This document shows positions 15,580 through 23,792 of a DNA stretch of 36,018 nucleotides, piece after piece (within the stretch, counting starts at the first letter, position 1; the number at the start of each line of letters is the position of its first letter). The translations under genes and the position numbers were made by a program. Origin of the DNA: Deltaproteobacteria bacterium (GTDB taxonomy: Bacteria > Myxococcota_A > JAADFL01); the NCBI GenBank assembly GCA_013152945.1, contig JAADFL010000011.1, positions 1 to 36,018 on the forward strand, written 5' to 3'. Under the pieces are notes generated by a model. The model saw only the letters and a list, made by a program, of their open reading frames with translations. It did no database searches and was not told the origin of the DNA.

Positions 15580-17385
15580 ATGGTTGATAAAACAACCAAC
15601 AGGTTTTATAAAATAACACGGCGTTATTTGGCTTCCTGTTTGTTTCAAGTATTCGCATTATTGTTTACGACTGCCTTTCTGCCTGGATGCAACTCGGGCA
15701 GATCCAGGGGAGATACCGATACGGATACTGATACCGATACGGATACGGATATTGACGCAGATACGGACATTGATGCTGATGCCGATACAGACGCGGATAC
15801 AGACACGGATACAGACACGGATACAGAAACGGGCACGGATACAAATAAAAAGCCGTCCTGTGCAGCACATGGAGGATATTGTTCGCTTCATAAAGGAGAC
15901 TGCAGGACCAATTACAGGGTTTCGCCGGTGGACTATGACTGCAACGAATCCTGCTGTATTCCGGAGCAAGGTGACACAGACGTGGATAGTGATACAGACA
16001 CCGACACGGATACGGACACGGATACGGACACTCAAACCAGTGAGACATGCGTGTCAAAGGGTGGTTATTGCCTGGTCTTTCCTACGGGATGCAAGCAAGG
16101 TTATGAAAAATCGGCTGACAAGTACGAGTGTCCTACCATGTGCTGTTTGCCTGCCGGGGGAGATACGGACACGGACACGGACATGGATACCGATGCTGAC
16201 ACAGACCTTGATACCGACGTTGACACAGATACGGATACGGACACGGATACCGACACGGACACGGATACGGACACGACTTGTCCTGACTCATTGTCTGCTA
16301 GGATCAGTGTGAAAATAATTGATGTATCTCCTGACTCCGTGAACCTTGCTGCAGGAGGATACTTCTCGAACTACACTCCGCCAATACTTGCGCCGTTGAG
16401 TCAGGGCGGCGCACTGGTGGCATGGGTAAGTCGCGGCAGCAAGGTGCATGTAACAAGGCTGGATTCGAGCCTTGAAAAAGTCAGGGATGACACGGTCATG
16501 GATGGTAATGAGTTACGTGGACTTGCAACCCGGGACAATGGCTTTGCAGTCATGGTTCAACGTGGTGATGATGTAATGGCGCTCGTTGGATTTGACATGC
16601 AGGGAAACAAACTATTCGACGTGAAAATGGTGGGAGACAATGCACATGAACCCGGGGACAAGTGGATTCGCCGCGATTGGGGTGATTATGGGAGGCTGAT
16701 ATTCGCAGACGGCAAGTACATTGTTTACTACGGCCATGTCCAGAATTTCGGTGACAAGGGCATACACCAGGGAGACCTGCTCTGGTACTATTCAACAGAT
16801 GGCACCAAGGCAGGTTCCTCCTGGAATTGGGGATGCAGTCACAGCCTGGACGTGCGCCTGGCTTACGATGGCTCAAGAATCGCTCCTGTATGCCTGTCCG
16901 ACTGCTACCCCTCAAAGGGAATATGGTACAACCACCAGAGCGCGGAGATACATTCCGAGCCCTCTGGAAATTGCAGCGGGTCCAGTTCGGCTGAACTCGG
17001 CGGCTTGGTGGCCGGGTCGGGAAAGTTGTGGTTGACCTTTGTTTCCGATGAGGGCCGGGAATCGCATGATGTTGCTCTCGTGGACATAGACAGCGGCAAG
17101 GTCGGGGAAGTGAAATGGTTGACCGGCACTGCGGGCGAACAGGAGAGCAATGCTCACTTGGCTGTGTACGGAGACGACCTGCTTGCTGGTTGGCAGGCAG
17201 ACAAGAACCTGTATTTGGCGGTCGTGGATACAAACGGTAATATCATCCAAGGTCCAAGGGCAGTGGAAGTCACGTTTAACCGGCAAAATGATTTCGTTAA
17301 TTTCAAAAACGGCGATGTTGGCTGGGCCTATGCCTGGGACAACATGAGTCAGCTCAAGATAGTGAGAGTACGGTTTTGTCACTAG
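15580..17385 (+). CDS. Lipoprotein with Asp-Thr linkers and paired six-cysteine modules
   Basis: This 601-residue protein has a signal peptide ending in lipobox LPGC (Cys37). Three Asp-Thr-rich tracts (residues 45-88, about 132-151 and about 195-233) alternate with two 33-residue cysteine modules at 94-126 and 157-189. Both modules share the exact spacing C-x6-C-x6-C-x12-C-x3-CC, suggesting small disulfide-bonded domains. The remaining 370 residues are beta-rich, with repeated LVAWV/DDLLAGW-type strands like a propeller, and I cannot assign a family. The start is firm: AAAGGAGGT lies six bases before the ATG. It probably sits on the outer surface with the tracts acting as spacers. Function is unknown. 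The gene is divergent from the B12 cluster. Confidence 0.88.
   Translation: MVDKTTNRFYKITRRYLASCLFQVFALLFTTAFLPGCNSGRSRGDTDTDTDTDTDTDIDADTDIDADADTDADTDTDTDTDTETGTDTNKKPSCAAHGGYCSLHKGDCRTNYRVSPVDYDCNESCCIPEQGDTDVDSDTDTDTDTDTDTDTQTSETCVSKGGYCLVFPTGCKQGYEKSADKYECPTMCCLPAGGDTDTDTDMDTDADTDLDTDVDTDTDTDTDTDTDTDTDTTCPDSLSARISVKIIDVSPDSVNLAAGGYFSNYTPPILAPLSQGGALVAWVSRGSKVHVTRLDSSLEKVRDDTVMDGNELRGLATRDNGFAVMVQRGDDVMALVGFDMQGNKLFDVKMVGDNAHEPGDKWIRRDWGDYGRLIFADGKYIVYYGHVQNFGDKGIHQGDLLWYYSTDGTKAGSSWNWGCSHSLDVRLAYDGSRIAPVCLSDCYPSKGIWYNHQSAEIHSEPSGNCSGSSSAELGGLVAGSGKLWLTFVSDEGRESHDVALVDIDSGKVGEVKWLTGTAGEQESNAHLAVYGDDLLAGWQADKNLYLAVVDTNGNIIQGPRAVEVTFNRQNDFVNFKNGDVGWAYAWDNMSQLKIVRVRFCH
15712..16278 (+). repeat. 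Three in-frame hexanucleotide (GAYACN) Asp-Thr tracts
   Basis: The tracts at 15712-15843, 15973-16032 and 16162-16278 are tandem six-base units such as GATACG/GACACG encoding Asp-Thr, with occasional Ala, Val, Ile, Met or Leu in the Thr slot. Because the unit is six bases, gain or loss of units keeps the reading frame, so linker length can vary without inactivating the gene. The two gaps between tracts encode the cysteine modules. Confidence 0.93.
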
Positions 17386-17600
17386 AGCGGCTCAAAAGTA
17401 TTTGTAAACTCTGCCACGCAGACTCTTGCCGGTTCGCGCAGGTTTTTGTAATTAGCTGAAATTCTTTGTTTTTAAAATAGCTGTTTCAGCCCCTTGAATG
17501 CTGTTTGATAATAGTGTATTGAGAACCAATCGGGGATTACCCCGGGGAAAGTAACGGTCAGAGGCCATGAGCGGCCATTAATGACAGGAGGGTGATAGGA

Positions 17601-19370
17601 ATGGCAGACAATCCTTATTTCGTAGACGAGTCGAAACCTTGGTTCACCAAGGAGGCCGGTTGGCCCGACGAGGTGCCGAAAAACATCGAATTTCCGGAAA
17701 TGACTCTTGGGGAAATGCTTCGCAAGACCGCGAGGCAGTACCCGGATTACAAGGCAATCTGGTTCTTGAACACCTTTATGACGTTCAGAAAACTGGACAA
17801 GTACGTTGACGCCTTTGCAACGGCACTACACAAGAGAGGGATCAAGAAAGGTGATGTTGTAACCTTGCTTCTTCCAAACTCTTTTCAGTATGTCATAGCA
17901 TACTATGCCTGTATGAGAATCGGGGCTATTGCCTCCGGTGTTAATCCCACTTATAAACCGTTCGAAATACTTCATCAGCTTGATACGGTGGGGAGCAAGG
18001 CATTGATAGTTCTGGATGCCCTGTATGAGAAGCAGGTTGCCCCGATAATAGAAAAGCACCCCATGGATTTCGTGGTGGCAACTAATATTACCGACCTTGC
18101 CGACATTTCCGGTTTGAAGAAAATTCTGGGTAAACTCCTGGGCAAAATACCAACCGGCCCGGTACCTGACGATGCCTTGCGGTTTCTTGACATGCTCAGG
18201 ACCCCGATCGATCTACCCGAGGTAGAAATAAATCCAAAGGAGGATCCTGCAACTTACATAATGACCGGCGGTACTACCGGTGTACCGAAAGCGGCTGTGT
18301 TGACTCATTTCAACTGTGTTTCAAACACAATCCAGTCAAGGGCATGGTTGTTCAAGGTCAAGCCCGGGGCTTGCGCCGTGGGCGTGTTGCCTTTATTCCA
18401 CTCGTTTGCAATGACCACGGTGATGAATCTTACAGTCAATTTCGGTGGGTTGGCCATGTTATTCCCGCGTCCTCCTGATACCAAGGAATTGGTGGATACG
18501 ATAGTCGGGATCGGTCCGGACGATGCAACCATGTACGTAGGAGCTGAAATCTTATTCCAGCGCATGGCGGACTTCCTGGATAACCCCCAAAACAAGCAAT
18601 ACGTGGACAAGCTTGCCGGAAAGCTGGCCTTGTGTGTTTCCGGGGCAGGTCCGCTTCACAGGCCGGTCCAAGAAAAGTTCGAGAGAGTTACGGGCGGTCG
18701 CCTGGTAGAGGGTTACGGCCTGACAGAGACGACACCTGTCGTGTCGGCCGGACCTTTCTGGGGCGAGCGCAAGATAGGAACAATAGGTCTTCCTTTTCCA
18801 GGCACGGAATGGCGGATCGTGGACAAGGATGATTACAAGAAGGTGACCCCGACCGGTGAGAGCGGAGAGATAGCGGTTGCAGGACCGCAAGTCATGAAAG
18901 GGTACCTGAACAAGCCAGAGGAAACAGCGGAGACCGTGGTTGAAATGGATGGCAAGCGGTGGTGCCTGACCGGCGACATCGGCTTTATGGATGAGCTTGG
19001 CCGCATTACCATCAATGACAGGAAGAAGCAGCTCATAAAGTACAAGGGTTATTCCGTATTTCCAAAAGAAGTGGAAGAACTGGTCGGCGGCCACGAATCT
19101 GTAAGCGAGGTCGCAGTAGCCGGCCTGCCCGACGAAGAGACCGGAGAGGTGATCAAGGCCTGGGTGGTGTTGAACCCGGAGTACAAGGGCAAGATCACCG
19201 AGTCCGAACTCCTCCAGTGGTGTAAGGACAACCTGACACACTATAAGGTGCCCAGGCATATCGAGTTCAGGGATGAGTTGCCCAAGACCCTGGTCGGTAA
19301 AGTCTTGCGAAGGGTGTTGCAGGAAGAAGATCCTATATGGAAGAAGGCTAACCAAGGCAAGAAGGAGTAG
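17601..19370 (+). CDS. Long-chain acyl-CoA synthetase (FadD-like, AMP-binding)
   Basis: This 589-residue member of the ANL adenylating superfamily activates a fatty acid to acyl-CoA through an acyl-AMP. The P-loop TGGTTGVPK lies at 222-230, GYGLTETTP at 371-379, hinge LTGDIG with Asp459, and the C-terminal PKTLVGK motif with catalytic Lys567. Family members of similar length act on medium- to long-chain acids. GGAGGG lies about eight bases before ATG 17601; an in-frame GTG at 17592 is less likely. The 215 bases before it contain no signal I can support. It could activate the acyl chains brought in by the nearby lipase and FadL-like channel, although it is on the other strand and about 8 kb away. 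Confidence 0.93.
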   Translation: MADNPYFVDESKPWFTKEAGWPDEVPKNIEFPEMTLGEMLRKTARQYPDYKAIWFLNTFMTFRKLDKYVDAFATALHKRGIKKGDVVTLLLPNSFQYVIAYYACMRIGAIASGVNPTYKPFEILHQLDTVGSKALIVLDALYEKQVAPIIEKHPMDFVVATNITDLADISGLKKILGKLLGKIPTGPVPDDALRFLDMLRTPIDLPEVEINPKEDPATYIMTGGTTGVPKAAVLTHFNCVSNTIQSRAWLFKVKPGACAVGVLPLFHSFAMTTVMNLTVNFGGLAMLFPRPPDTKELVDTIVGIGPDDATMYVGAEILFQRMADFLDNPQNKQYVDKLAGKLALCVSGAGPLHRPVQEKFERVTGGRLVEGYGLTETTPVVSAGPFWGERKIGTIGLPFPGTEWRIVDKDDYKKVTPTGESGEIAVAGPQVMKGYLNKPEETAETVVEMDGKRWCLTGDIGFMDELGRITINDRKKQLIKYKGYSVFPKEVEELVGGHESVSEVAVAGLPDEETGEVIKAWVVLNPEYKGKITESELLQWCKDNLTHYKVPRHIEFRDELPKTLVGKVLRRVLQEEDPIWKKANQGKKE

Positions 19371-19387
19371 GCATTATTTCTCCTAAA

Positions 19388-19416
19388 TTGCCAAAAAATA
19401 GAGCATTTTTTACAAA
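19388..19416 (+). promoter_or_regulatory. Candidate sigma-70 promoter for the stress-protein gene
   Basis: TTGCCA (19388-19393) and TACAAA (19411-19416) are spaced by 17 bases, with a predicted start near 19423 and a leader of about 20 bases containing GGGAGG. It lies in the 73-base gap after the acyl-CoA synthetase gene. Confidence 0.38.
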
Positions 19417-19443
19417 GGGATGTAAAAATGGGAGGCTGGTTCA

Positions 19444-19935
19444 ATGAAACGCCTGGTAATTAACAAGGTGCTGATACCGGTAGACTTCACCGACTGTTCC
19501 AGGAGAGCATTCTACGTGGCCCTGGAGCTGGCTGCAAAGTTTGGGGCGAAGTGCACTGTCATGCATGTCATCGAGCCCATCACGGCTCTCGATCTGTCTG
19601 CGAAAAAATACAAGCAGGTATACAAGGACGTAACGAGGATGGAAGAAGGCGTGCAAAAGAGGGTGGAGGAATTTGTCGCGGAGGAGGACTATGAAATCGA
19701 TCCTGCCAGCATAGGAATCGAGATATCCGTGGGCAAGCCTTTCCAGGAAATACTGAAGAAGGCCAGGGAACTGGGTGTGGATTTGGTCATAATGGGCTCG
19801 CACGGCAAGCTTGCAGGCGACGAAGTCATGATGGGGTCGACCGCGGAGCGTGTTGTCAGGAGAGCTCCTTGCCCGGTATTGGTGATAAAACCGCAGGATT
19901 TTCGTTTTGAAATACCCAACGGGTTGAAAAAGTAG
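19444..19935 (+). CDS. Universal stress protein, UspA family
   Basis: This is a 163-residue single-domain UspA protein. IPVDFTDCS (11-19) carries the family's Asp14, and the ATP-binding motif G-x2-G-x9-G-S/T is intact (Gly118, Gly121, Gly131, Ser132). It is therefore expected to be an ATP-binding Usp. The C-terminal strand APCPVLVIKP is typical. GGGAGG precedes the ATG by about ten bases. It follows the acyl-CoA synthetase closely and may be co-transcribed as well as having its own promoter. Usp proteins of this kind help cells survive starvation or redox stress; the exact role here cannot be read from sequence. Confidence 0.94.
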   Translation: MKRLVINKVLIPVDFTDCSRRAFYVALELAAKFGAKCTVMHVIEPITALDLSAKKYKQVYKDVTRMEEGVQKRVEEFVAEEDYEIDPASIGIEISVGKPFQEILKKARELGVDLVIMGSHGKLAGDEVMMGSTAERVVRRAPCPVLVIKPQDFRFEIPNGLKK

Positions 19936-19967
19936 TTTTTTCGAGTAAAACAAAAAAAGGTCCCTCG

Positions 19968-20465
19968 TTGAATCTTGAGTCTGAATATATATTCCGGGAT
20001 ATCCCGGTACAGAGATGGTTCTCTATCCTGTTGGATCCTGCTTTTGACGATTTCATCGAAAAGCGCCTGGACTTACAGGAGCGCAAGGTTCTGGAGTCTA
20101 AAGATAATGGTAGGGTAATAACCAGGAGGATCAGGATGGTTCCTGTAATTCCCCGGGCCTTTGGAAAATTCGTGCAGCGTGGAATATTTCAGGTGGAAGA
20201 GAAATCTGAAATAGTAATTGAAAAGGGCCTGATCGAGTGGAGAGTGGAACCCTCCTTGGGCGGCGATCGATTCGATGGTCATGGTTCGGTCCGTGTTTTT
20301 TCCCATGGGCAAGGATGCAAAAGGATACTGAAAGGAGAAATCAGGCTCGATGTGCCGTTACTCGGTTCCAGGCTCGAAGGAAAGATCGTTGACTTGATCC
20401 TGGATTCATATAATCGTGCTTCAAGGCTCATGGAAGAGTGGCACCGGAAGACGGGGCAGCATTAA
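19968..20465 (+). CDS. DUF2505-like (SRPBCC-fold) protein
   Basis: This 165-residue soluble protein resembles DUF2505, a branch of the START/polyketide-cyclase fold that binds hydrophobic ligands in a cavity. The pattern DPAFDDFIEKRLD, then RRIRMVPVIPRAFGKF, then a central IEWRVEP strand and a long C-terminal helix fits that fold. The best start is a TTG at 19968, 32 bases after the stress-protein stop; AAAAGG lies about 10-15 bases upstream, so the start is uncertain. It has no signal peptide, so it is cytoplasmic. Placement after an acyl-CoA synthetase would suit a lipid-binding role, but this is inference. Confidence 0.72.
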   Translation: MNLESEYIFRDIPVQRWFSILLDPAFDDFIEKRLDLQERKVLESKDNGRVITRRIRMVPVIPRAFGKFVQRGIFQVEEKSEIVIEKGLIEWRVEPSLGGDRFDGHGSVRVFSHGQGCKRILKGEIRLDVPLLGSRLEGKIVDLILDSYNRASRLMEEWHRKTGQH

Positions 20466-20533
20466 TCTCCGGTTTGTTACTATTCGCACGCACTTGCTTG
20501 TGAGAGTAATCACAGATATCCTGGTGCAATGAA

Positions 20534-20542
20534 TGGTATAAT
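20534..20542 (+). promoter_or_regulatory. Candidate extended -10 promoter for the surface-protein pair
   Basis: TGGTATAAT (20534-20542) is a perfect extended -10 element (TG-N-TATAAT). No good -35 hexamer lies 17 bases upstream, which is usual for this promoter class. Transcription would start near 20549, 78 bases before the GTG of the propeller lipoprotein, and could read through into the giant gene. Confidence 0.48.
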
Positions 20543-20626
20543 TCTGCTTGTTGTTCGATGGAGCGGGAGGCTCTCTAATCCATCGCGTGTATAAAAGAAG
20601 CAATAAGGATTTGGGAGGTAAGGATA

Positions 20627-23600
20627 GTGGCCGCCAATACGGGGAAAAGTATAAAATTGATTCTCATTATCTGGGTACTGAATGTTTTGATTTTTGTGTC
20701 CGCTTTGTCCTGCAAGGTAAAACCGGAGAATCCATTTGATCCGGATACGCCCCTTGACTTGAAGGCCAAGGCCATACTGTCCGGCAGGGTGCTGTTGAGT
20801 GACTCGACCGACAGGAGCGGTGTTGTGGTCAAACTCCTTGAAACAGGCCGGGGAACCACAACAGGGGCGGACGGTATCTTCAGGATCGCGTCCCTGGATC
20901 CCGGTACGTACACGATTCGATTCCAGAAGGCCGGGTACAGGACAGAGACTCGAATTGCAAACATGCTTATGGGTGAAGAACATTTGATGGGCGACATATA
21001 TCTGAAGGATTTGACGCCGCCTGATCCTCCCAGGATAAACGAGAAGGGAGGCAGGGTGGATCTCCAGACGGAATGTGACGGATCGAGTGACAGGAAGGGA
21101 TGTGTCGCACAGGTGAAGTTAACCGTGCATGGTGGACCTTTCACATATGCAAGTGCTTGCAATCCGAATGAGCCCGGGACGACTTTTACATCCGATGGGA
21201 ACGGGTCATTCGCCTTTGAGGCCATGGGAGGCGCCCAGTACAATGATTGGACCAGGGTTTGTTATGACCAGGGAATTGTTTTCATGGTGAATGAGGATGA
21301 GGAATCCAGGTTGAGAATCAGGAAGGTGGACCCCGAGGGTAACGCAAGTTCGGATGATTTCATTGTACTTGTGGAAGATTCGACTCCGCCGGCCCCCCCC
21401 CAAGTGACTTCTGTAATCGAAGGACGCGATGATGTTCGCATTTCATGGAACAAGGGACAGGACGATGACATAGCCGGGTATCGTCTGTATTATGGAGCTG
21501 CCAGGGACAGTCTTTTCGGTGCATTCGCCGTGCAAGGATCTTCCCCGATAGACATGGGTGATGTGACCGAGTTTACCTTATCGGGCCTGAATCCGGGCAG
21601 CCAGGTTTTCTTTGCCTTGTCTTCCCTGGACATTGTAGGGCACGAAGGTCGAAAGACGGTTGCCTTCGAGGCTCTTCCGAACTATGTGACCCCTGAACAG
21701 GAATCCCTTGTGGTATTCGACAGGCAGAACAGGGATGATCACGTTCTCGGACAAGTCTTGTTGAATGACGACAGGCTGGTTACAGCCAGGGGAAGACTGG
21801 GTATCTCTGTCCTGGACCTCACGGATCCCAAGGATCCTGTACTGACTGCATCCGGGCTTGAACCTTTGCCTGCACTCGGCCTTTGCCGTTTTCAGGGTCA
21901 TCTGCTCGTGGCATCGGGACCGGGGGGATTATGTCTTGTTCCCATGTATCCCGGTTTGGATGCAGACGGTCCCGTGTTTTTCGAGCCTTCATGCATGGGA
22001 GCAGAGAGCCTGGGATTGTCCGACCTGGACTTGAGCGGCGTGGCTTCCAATGGGAGGCATGTGGTTGCAATCAACCGCAACGGCCCGGGTGAATCAGGAC
22101 TGGTTGTCCTGGATGGCTCGGACCCGGCCGACTTGAAGCTTGAATCAGTGAGAAATTTGAATTCAGAGCCTGCGACTCTCGCAATATCCGGAGACCTGGT
22201 TTTCGTCGGTTATGCAGGAGCGGTGAGAACCATTAGTGTGTTCGATATATCCGACCCGGTAGTGCCCAGGTTGGCGGCCGAGGTAAGGCCGGCTGATTTC
22301 GGCATGCGGAATGTATCGAAGATTCTTATTCAGGATGACAGGCTGTTTTTGGCAGGCGGGACTCAGGGCCTGGCGATAATGCACATAGATCGGGCCAAGC
22401 TTCTCGATGCGGGTCATGATTGCGGGCTCGCAGGGGACTGCCTGGAACTATCCGGCATATTCGATACGTCCGATTCTGTGGTGGACGTGGATGGCCAAGG
22501 CGGTCTGATCTTGATGGCCGGCAAAAAGGATGGCCTGTTGGCGATAGAGGCATCCGATCCCTCCAACCCCACGTTGCTCGGCAGGGCAGGAGCAGCCGAG
22601 ATCGAGGGAGCGGGATCAATGGCTGAAAGAGTATCCATGGCCGGCACAAATGCTGTTGTGGCTGTTTCGCCGCCCGGAATCGAGACCTTCGAGTTGGGGG
22701 GACCGAGGACGCCCAAGCCTTTGGCCTCCGTTCCAACGGAGGGTCTTGCAAAATATGTAACATTGAAAGGTAGGTGTGCTCTTGTGGCGACCGGTACCGG
22801 CAAGGTGCAGGCTGTCGACATGGCGGATCCGGTGAACCCGGCGTCTGCAGGCGTACTTGACGTTCAACCTGAGGGAAAATCAATTGATAAGATAGAAATC
22901 AACGGTGACCTGGCCATGGCGGTAAGTGCCGCATCCGGACTTTACATCTTGGACGTGTCAAATTCGTGTACCCCGGAATATTTGGGAGCTTGGCGTCCGG
23001 GTCAGATCCTGTCCGATGTTTTGCCCATGCCCGGCTCGATGTTGCTGGCTTCGCTCGAGGACCGGGAGGTCGATGGAACGATCCAGCCGGCCGGTCTTGC
23101 CCTGGTCGATATTAAAGACCCTGCAAATCCTTTTGTGGCAGTCTTCAAGCCTGCAAGCGATCTTGGAATAGAAGACAGTGATTCAATCCAGCTTCAATCC
23201 ATGTTGTTGGACGGTGCCGGGAATCTTTGGATCATAGAAAGACGGGCCGGAGCATCGGACTCGGAATTCGGGCTTTATAAGGGCGCTGTGGGAACGAAAT
23301 CCGGCGGCCTCTTATCATGCCGCAAATCCCCCGGAGATTGCCTGCCGGGCGCCATCAAAAAGGTGGATATCCCCGGGTTGGAATATCCTGACGGGTTGTT
23401 CGGTATCGGCCATGATTTCATTGGAGTCCTGGATCTAATAGACCCGGATGAACAGAATTCGAAGATCATCGTGTTGTCTGGAGATGGAAAGGGGCAGGTA
23501 GCTGCCCTGAATGTATCCGGGCAAGTGAACTCGACCGTAATTGATGGAGATTATCTATATCTTGCCAGTGGCAACCTTGGCATGCAAGCCGTGTATCTCG

Positions 23601-23764
23601 GGGATTTTCTCGAATCCGGCATGGATTGCCGGGCAGGAGCGTGCAGGTTGACCATACGATCCGGTCTTTCACTCGAAGACGAAGTCCAGGGCCTGTTCGT
23701 ATATGGTACGTGGCTGTTGGCGGCACAGGGCAAGGCAGGTTTGGGAGTAATCGAGCTGGAATAG
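20627..23764 (+). CDS. Lipoprotein with carboxypeptidase-regulatory, FnIII and LVIVD propeller domains
   Basis: This 1045-residue exported protein starts at GTG 20627 with GGGAGGT seven bases upstream. The signal peptide ends in ALSC (Cys29), a lipobox. Next comes a carboxypeptidase-regulatory-like Ig domain (about 47-126: GRVLL, GIFRIASLDPGTYTIRFQKAGY). A cysteine-containing beta domain follows (to about 250), then a fibronectin type III domain (about 252-350: TPPAPP, SWNKGQDDDIAGYRLYYG). About 690 residues of LVIVD-type propeller repeats complete it (recurrent LVVLDGSDPADL, VFDISDPVVPRLA, ILDVSNSCTPEYLG). Such proteins bind other surface proteins or polysaccharides. It ends 28 bases before the giant gene, so the two are probably one operon and may associate at the surface. 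Confidence 0.87.
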   Translation: MAANTGKSIKLILIIWVLNVLIFVSALSCKVKPENPFDPDTPLDLKAKAILSGRVLLSDSTDRSGVVVKLLETGRGTTTGADGIFRIASLDPGTYTIRFQKAGYRTETRIANMLMGEEHLMGDIYLKDLTPPDPPRINEKGGRVDLQTECDGSSDRKGCVAQVKLTVHGGPFTYASACNPNEPGTTFTSDGNGSFAFEAMGGAQYNDWTRVCYDQGIVFMVNEDEESRLRIRKVDPEGNASSDDFIVLVEDSTPPAPPQVTSVIEGRDDVRISWNKGQDDDIAGYRLYYGAARDSLFGAFAVQGSSPIDMGDVTEFTLSGLNPGSQVFFALSSLDIVGHEGRKTVAFEALPNYVTPEQESLVVFDRQNRDDHVLGQVLLNDDRLVTARGRLGISVLDLTDPKDPVLTASGLEPLPALGLCRFQGHLLVASGPGGLCLVPMYPGLDADGPVFFEPSCMGAESLGLSDLDLSGVASNGRHVVAINRNGPGESGLVVLDGSDPADLKLESVRNLNSEPATLAISGDLVFVGYAGAVRTISVFDISDPVVPRLAAEVRPADFGMRNVSKILIQDDRLFLAGGTQGLAIMHIDRAKLLDAGHDCGLAGDCLELSGIFDTSDSVVDVDGQGGLILMAGKKDGLLAIEASDPSNPTLLGRAGAAEIEGAGSMAERVSMAGTNAVVAVSPPGIETFELGGPRTPKPLASVPTEGLAKYVTLKGRCALVATGTGKVQAVDMADPVNPASAGVLDVQPEGKSIDKIEINGDLAMAVSAASGLYILDVSNSCTPEYLGAWRPGQILSDVLPMPGSMLLASLEDREVDGTIQPAGLALVDIKDPANPFVAVFKPASDLGIEDSDSIQLQSMLLDGAGNLWIIERRAGASDSEFGLYKGAVGTKSGGLLSCRKSPGDCLPGAIKKVDIPGLEYPDGLFGIGHDFIGVLDLIDPDEQNSKIIVLSGDGKGQVAALNVSGQVNSTVIDGDYLYLASGNLGMQAVYLGDFLESGMDCRAGACRLTIRSGLSLEDEVQGLFVYGTWLLAAQGKAGLGVIELE

Positions 23765-23792
23765 AATAAAAAATATTCGGGAGGGTAGGAAC

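Noticed and set aside
17386-17600. GCTGAAA...TTTCAGC inverted repeat before the acyl-CoA synthetase gene
   Set aside because: It is a short seven-base stem with a loop of over 20 bases and no T-run; likely chance.
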